This document shows, one piece after another, positions 61,369 through 64,000 of a stretch of 64,000 nucleotides of DNA. Within the stretch, counting starts at the first letter, position 1. Each line of letters opens with the position of its first letter. The position numbers were made by a program, and so were the translations under genes. The stretch comes from Phycisphaerae bacterium (lineage in GTDB: Bacteria; Planctomycetota; Phycisphaerae; UBA1845). The stretch covers positions 1-64,000 of the forward strand of contig JAJDDQ010000051.1 in NCBI GenBank assembly GCA_029260215.1, in the 5' to 3' direction. The notes beneath the pieces were generated by a model. It ran no database searches and was not told the DNA's origin. It saw nothing but the letters and a program-made list of their open reading frames with translations.

Positions 61369-61411
61369 GGGTTGTGACTGAGACTGTTTTAGCCTTTGGA
61401 GCGAGAATATC

Positions 61412-64000
61412 TTGGGCGAAGCGGCGTGGCGATTTGCTATTGATGTTGGGGGGACTTTTTGCGACGTGTTGGCTGTCGATTCGGGCGGCGAGACGCACGT
61501 GCGGAAGGTGCTGAGTTCCGGGCGTGTGCCGGGGGTGGTTGAGGCTGGTTCGGGCGGGTTGCGTGTTTTGGACCGGCGGCGGTGCGGCGATCCGGACGGG
61601 TTTTGGAACGGCGGGGAAATCGCGATTGGTGCGGGGTTTTCCGGCGGGGGATTTGCGTCGCGTATTTTGGAGCATCAAGCAGCCACGGGGACGCTCACGC
61701 TTGAATCTTCGCTTCCTGCCGCATCGGTCGTCGGCGAGGCGTATCAGTTGCGATTGACATGCGAAGCGCCGATTCTGGCGATTCGACACATTATGGGTCT
61801 GCGGGCGGGGCAGCCGATTGAGCCTTGTTCGGTGCGTTTCGGAACGACGCGGGCGACCAACGCATTGCTGGAACGCAAGGGCGCGCGCACGGGGCTGATC
61901 GTGACGCGCGGTTTCGGCGACCTGCTGCTCATCGGCGATCAAACCAGGCCTGCGCTTTTCGATCTGAACATTGTCAAGCCCGTGCCACTGTCTGACACCA
62001 GTGTTGAAGTGGACGAGCGTATCGACGCGGACGGGATTGTGCTGCGTGGGCTGGACGAGGAGCAAGCGTTTGATGCGTTGGAGCGATTACGCGCGGGGGG
62101 TGTCGAATCCGTTGCGATTTGTCTTCTGAATGCGTATCGCAATCCGGTTCATGAGATTCGGCTGGCTGAGCTGGCGCGGCGGTTAGGTTTTGAGTTTGTG
62201 TCTACGTCGGCGGGCCTGTCGCCGTCGCAGGGAATGCTGCGGCGGGCTGAGAATTGTGTGGCTGACGCGTACCTTGCCCCTGCGCTTCGGCGGTATGTGG
62301 GTGATCTGGAGGGAGCATTTTTCGGTGGTCGGTTGCGTTTGATGACCGGTGCGGGGGGTCTGGTGGGGGCGGACGGTTTCAACGGTTCTTCGAGCATCAT
62401 GAGCGGTCCGGCGGGTGGATTGGTCGGGGCGGTGGATGTGGCGAGGCGGGCGGGTTTCGCCAAGACCATTACGTTTGACATGGGTGGTACGAGTACGGAC
62501 GTTTCGCGTTTCGACGGGCAGTTCGAGTTGCAACATGAGACTGTCCGGGCGGGTGTGCGGATCGCGTCGCCGATTCTCGCCATCGAAACGGTGGCGGCTG
62601 GCGGTGGGAGCGTGTGTTCGTTCGACGGGCAGCGGTTTCTCGTGGGCCCGGAGAGTGCTGGGTCGCATCCCGGGCCTGCGTGCTATGGACGCGGCGGGCC
62701 ACTGACGGTTACGGACGCGAACGTGTTGCTCGGTCGCGTGCCGGTGCGTCACTTTCCGTTTCGGCGTGATGCGGAGGCGGTGCGCGTGGGGTTTGAAGCG
62801 TTGGCTGACGCGGTGCGCGACGCGACGGGGCGCGCTATGGGGTTGCATGAAATAGCTGACGGGTTTGTGCGCATCGCGAATGAGTCGATGGCGGCGGCTG
62901 TTCGGCGTATCACGATCGAGCGCGGGGTCGATCCGAGTGCGTACGCGTTGACGAGTTTCGGTGGGGCGGGTGGTCAGCATGCTTGTGCGGTGGCGCGATT
63001 GTTGGGAATCGAGACGGTGGTTGTGCCGGGGCGGGCGGGGGTGCTGAGTGCGTACGGCATTGCAATTGCGGACGTGAAGCGGTTTGTCGAGCGGGCGGTT
63101 CACTCGGAATATGGGCCTCGGTTGGCTGGTGAGCTGGAGGATTTTTTTTCTGAAATGGAAAGGGAGGGTTTCGCGCTGCTTGAGGCTGAGGGGATTCCGT
63201 CGTCGCGCGTTTTGTGTGATCGCTGGATCGATGCGCGCTACGCGGGCGAAGGCGGGGTGTTGACTGTGCCGGCGGCGGACTTTGCGGTGGCGTTCGAGCG
63301 TTTGCATCGGCAGCGGTTCGGATACATACACGATGATCGGGCGATCGAGGTTGTGTCGTTGCGCGTTGAGGCTGTGGGCGGGAGCGAGGATCGTGAAGCG
63401 TTTCGCGTGTGCCATAATACTGACACTTTAAGCACACCTTCCGATGAGATGGCTGACGTGTGGTTCGACGGCCGACCGCGTGCGTGCCGGATTCTGGATA
63501 TTGGAGCGTTGCGCTGCGGGGAGTTGATCGATGGGCCTGCGGTGATTGCGCATGCGACGAGCACGACGGTAATTGATCCGGGCTGGTCGGCTGAGGTGGG
63601 TGAGGCTGGTGATTTGCTGTTGGCGGACAGTGTCGGGGTTTTGCCGGTTGATGAATCGCAGGCTGGGGCGGACCCTGTGCGTCTGTCGTTGTTCAATCAT
63701 CATTTTGCAGCTGTGGCGGAGCAGATGGGGGCGGCGCTGCGGCGGACGGCTATTTCGACGAACGTCAAGGAGCGGTTGGATTTTTCGTGTGCGGTGTTTG
63801 ATCGCGCGGGTGAGCTTGTGGCGAACGCTCCGCACATTCCAGTGCATCTGGGCAGTATGGGAGTGTGTGTGAAGGCTGTGATGGAGGATGTGGGCAGCCC
63901 TCGCCCGGGCGACGTTGTGATTACGAACAACCCGTTTCGCGGGGGGACGCATCTGCCGGATGTCACAGTCGTGACACCGGTGTTCGCCGACGGATCGCTC
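61412..64000 (+). CDS. 5-oxoprolinase/hydantoinase HyuA-HyuB fusion (3' end outside window)
   Basis: 863 codons seen, still open at the window's end. The TTG start at 61412 has GGAG ten bases upstream and gives the ATPase-like AIDVGGTFCDV at 9-19. HyuA features: RFGTTRATNALLERKGARTG, GPAGGLVGA, TFDMGGTSTDVSRFDG, AAGGGSVCSFDG. The HyuB-like domain starts near 760 (FNHHFAAVAEQMGAALRRTA, ERLDFSCAVFD, NNPFRGGTHLPDVTVVTPVF). Eukaryotic-type 5-oxoprolinases of about 1,250 residues open 5-oxoproline with ATP to glutamate; hydantoinase substrates are an alternative. A long antisense frame on the minus strand is judged a shadow. Confidence 0.87.
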   Translation, partial: MGEAAWRFAIDVGGTFCDVLAVDSGGETHVRKVLSSGRVPGVVEAGSGGLRVLDRRRCGDPDGFWNGGEIAIGAGFSGGGFASRILEHQAATGTLTLESSLPAASVVGEAYQLRLTCEAPILAIRHIMGLRAGQPIEPCSVRFGTTRATNALLERKGARTGLIVTRGFGDLLLIGDQTRPALFDLNIVKPVPLSDTSVEVDERIDADGIVLRGLDEEQAFDALERLRAGGVESVAICLLNAYRNPVHEIRLAELARRLGFEFVSTSAGLSPSQGMLRRAENCVADAYLAPALRRYVGDLEGAFFGGRLRLMTGAGGLVGADGFNGSSSIMSGPAGGLVGAVDVARRAGFAKTITFDMGGTSTDVSRFDGQFELQHETVRAGVRIASPILAIETVAAGGGSVCSFDGQRFLVGPESAGSHPGPACYGRGGPLTVTDANVLLGRVPVRHFPFRRDAEAVRVGFEALADAVRDATGRAMGLHEIADGFVRIANESMAAAVRRITIERGVDPSAYALTSFGGAGGQHACAVARLLGIETVVVPGRAGVLSAYGIAIADVKRFVERAVHSEYGPRLAGELEDFFSEMEREGFALLEAEGIPSSRVLCDRWIDARYAGEGGVLTVPAADFAVAFERLHRQRFGYIHDDRAIEVVSLRVEAVGGSEDREAFRVCHNTDTLSTPSDEMADVWFDGRPRACRILDIGALRCGELIDGPAVIAHATSTTVIDPGWSAEVGEAGDLLLADSVGVLPVDESQAGADPVRLSLFNHHFAAVAEQMGAALRRTAISTNVKERLDFSCAVFDRAGELVANAPHIPVHLGSMGVCVKAVMEDVGSPRPGDVVITNNPFRGGTHLPDVTVVTPVFADGSL

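Noticed and set aside
62183-63415. 410-codon minus-strand frame opposite the oxoprolinase gene
   Set aside because: Its composition (Arg/His/Thr-rich, no domain motifs) and strict overlap with a well-matched coding gene mark it as an antisense shadow.
1-64000. CRISPR array, prophage or integrative element
   Set aside because: No regularly spaced direct repeats of CRISPR size, no integrase, transposase or phage structural gene was recognised.

Overview
The window looks like chromosome from an uncultured or little-studied member of the Planctomycetota, probably close to the Phycisphaerae. The evidence is compositional. DNA is GC-rich with many TTG starts. Short zinc ribbons of the form CxxCxYNLTGL...CPEC(G) recur in membrane proteins. 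Secreted proteins carry 'ACCLPDGSC'-type cysteine repeats and dockerin-like Ca-binding repeats. There are many single lipoproteins, a B12-dependent ribonucleotide reductase, and intergenic palindromic repeats. No phage, integron, IS or CRISPR array was found. The lineage call is inference; no rRNA lies in the window.

Layout. 0-4.4 kb: lysA, then two lipoproteins flanking a TPR/outer-membrane barrel protein. 4.6-7.6 kb: two zinc-ribbon membrane proteins (one with a Nudix domain), then moaB and a release-factor-like GGQ protein on the minus strand. 8-13.6 kb: two tandem FG-GAP lipoproteins and a DCC-LMF1 fusion. 13.7-21.2 kb: mdh, an orphan ABC solute-binding protein, two possible tiny membrane peptides, a zinc-ribbon membrane protein, cysC, a lipoprotein and a beta-lactamase-fold hydrolase. 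21.4-28 kb: a GT-C membrane glycosyltransferase overlapping an exported AMMECR1-like/alpha-toroid protein, then a diadenylate cyclase and aceK. 28-34.4 kb (minus): gdhA, a MagIII-like glycosylase, and gcvPB, a zinc-ribbon protein, gcvPA and a YhaM-type exonuclease in one probable operon.

34.6-46.5 kb: ilvC, a small membrane protein, argS, an AlbA_2-domain protein, rsfS, a 1411-residue secreted cysteine-rich protein with higher-order repeats, a lipoprotein, a YfcE-type phosphodiesterase and tRNA-Leu(CAG). 46.7-49.7 kb: two lipoproteins and a thioredoxin-fold/TPR protein. 49.9-55.6 kb: oligoendopeptidase F, an AlkA-like glycosylase and nrdJ. 55.7-55.9 kb: a candidate structured RNA with its own promoter-like sequence and a strong terminator. 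56-61.2 kb: cheY-cheX, a GspB/ExeA pair, a dockerin-like secreted protein, a PH-like/zinc-ribbon membrane protein and an exported triple CxMG/CC-x-x-C metal-site protein. From 61.4 kb a 5-oxoprolinase/hydantoinase (HyuA-HyuB fusion) runs off the end.

Most genes are housekeeping or envelope functions. The less ordinary items are the candidate RNA, the recurrent zinc-ribbon tag (including one inside the glycine-cleavage operon), the exported AMMECR1-like protein, the supra-repeat secreted protein, the tiny membrane peptides and several families of intergenic palindromes. I did not find a complete, clearly novel multi-gene system.
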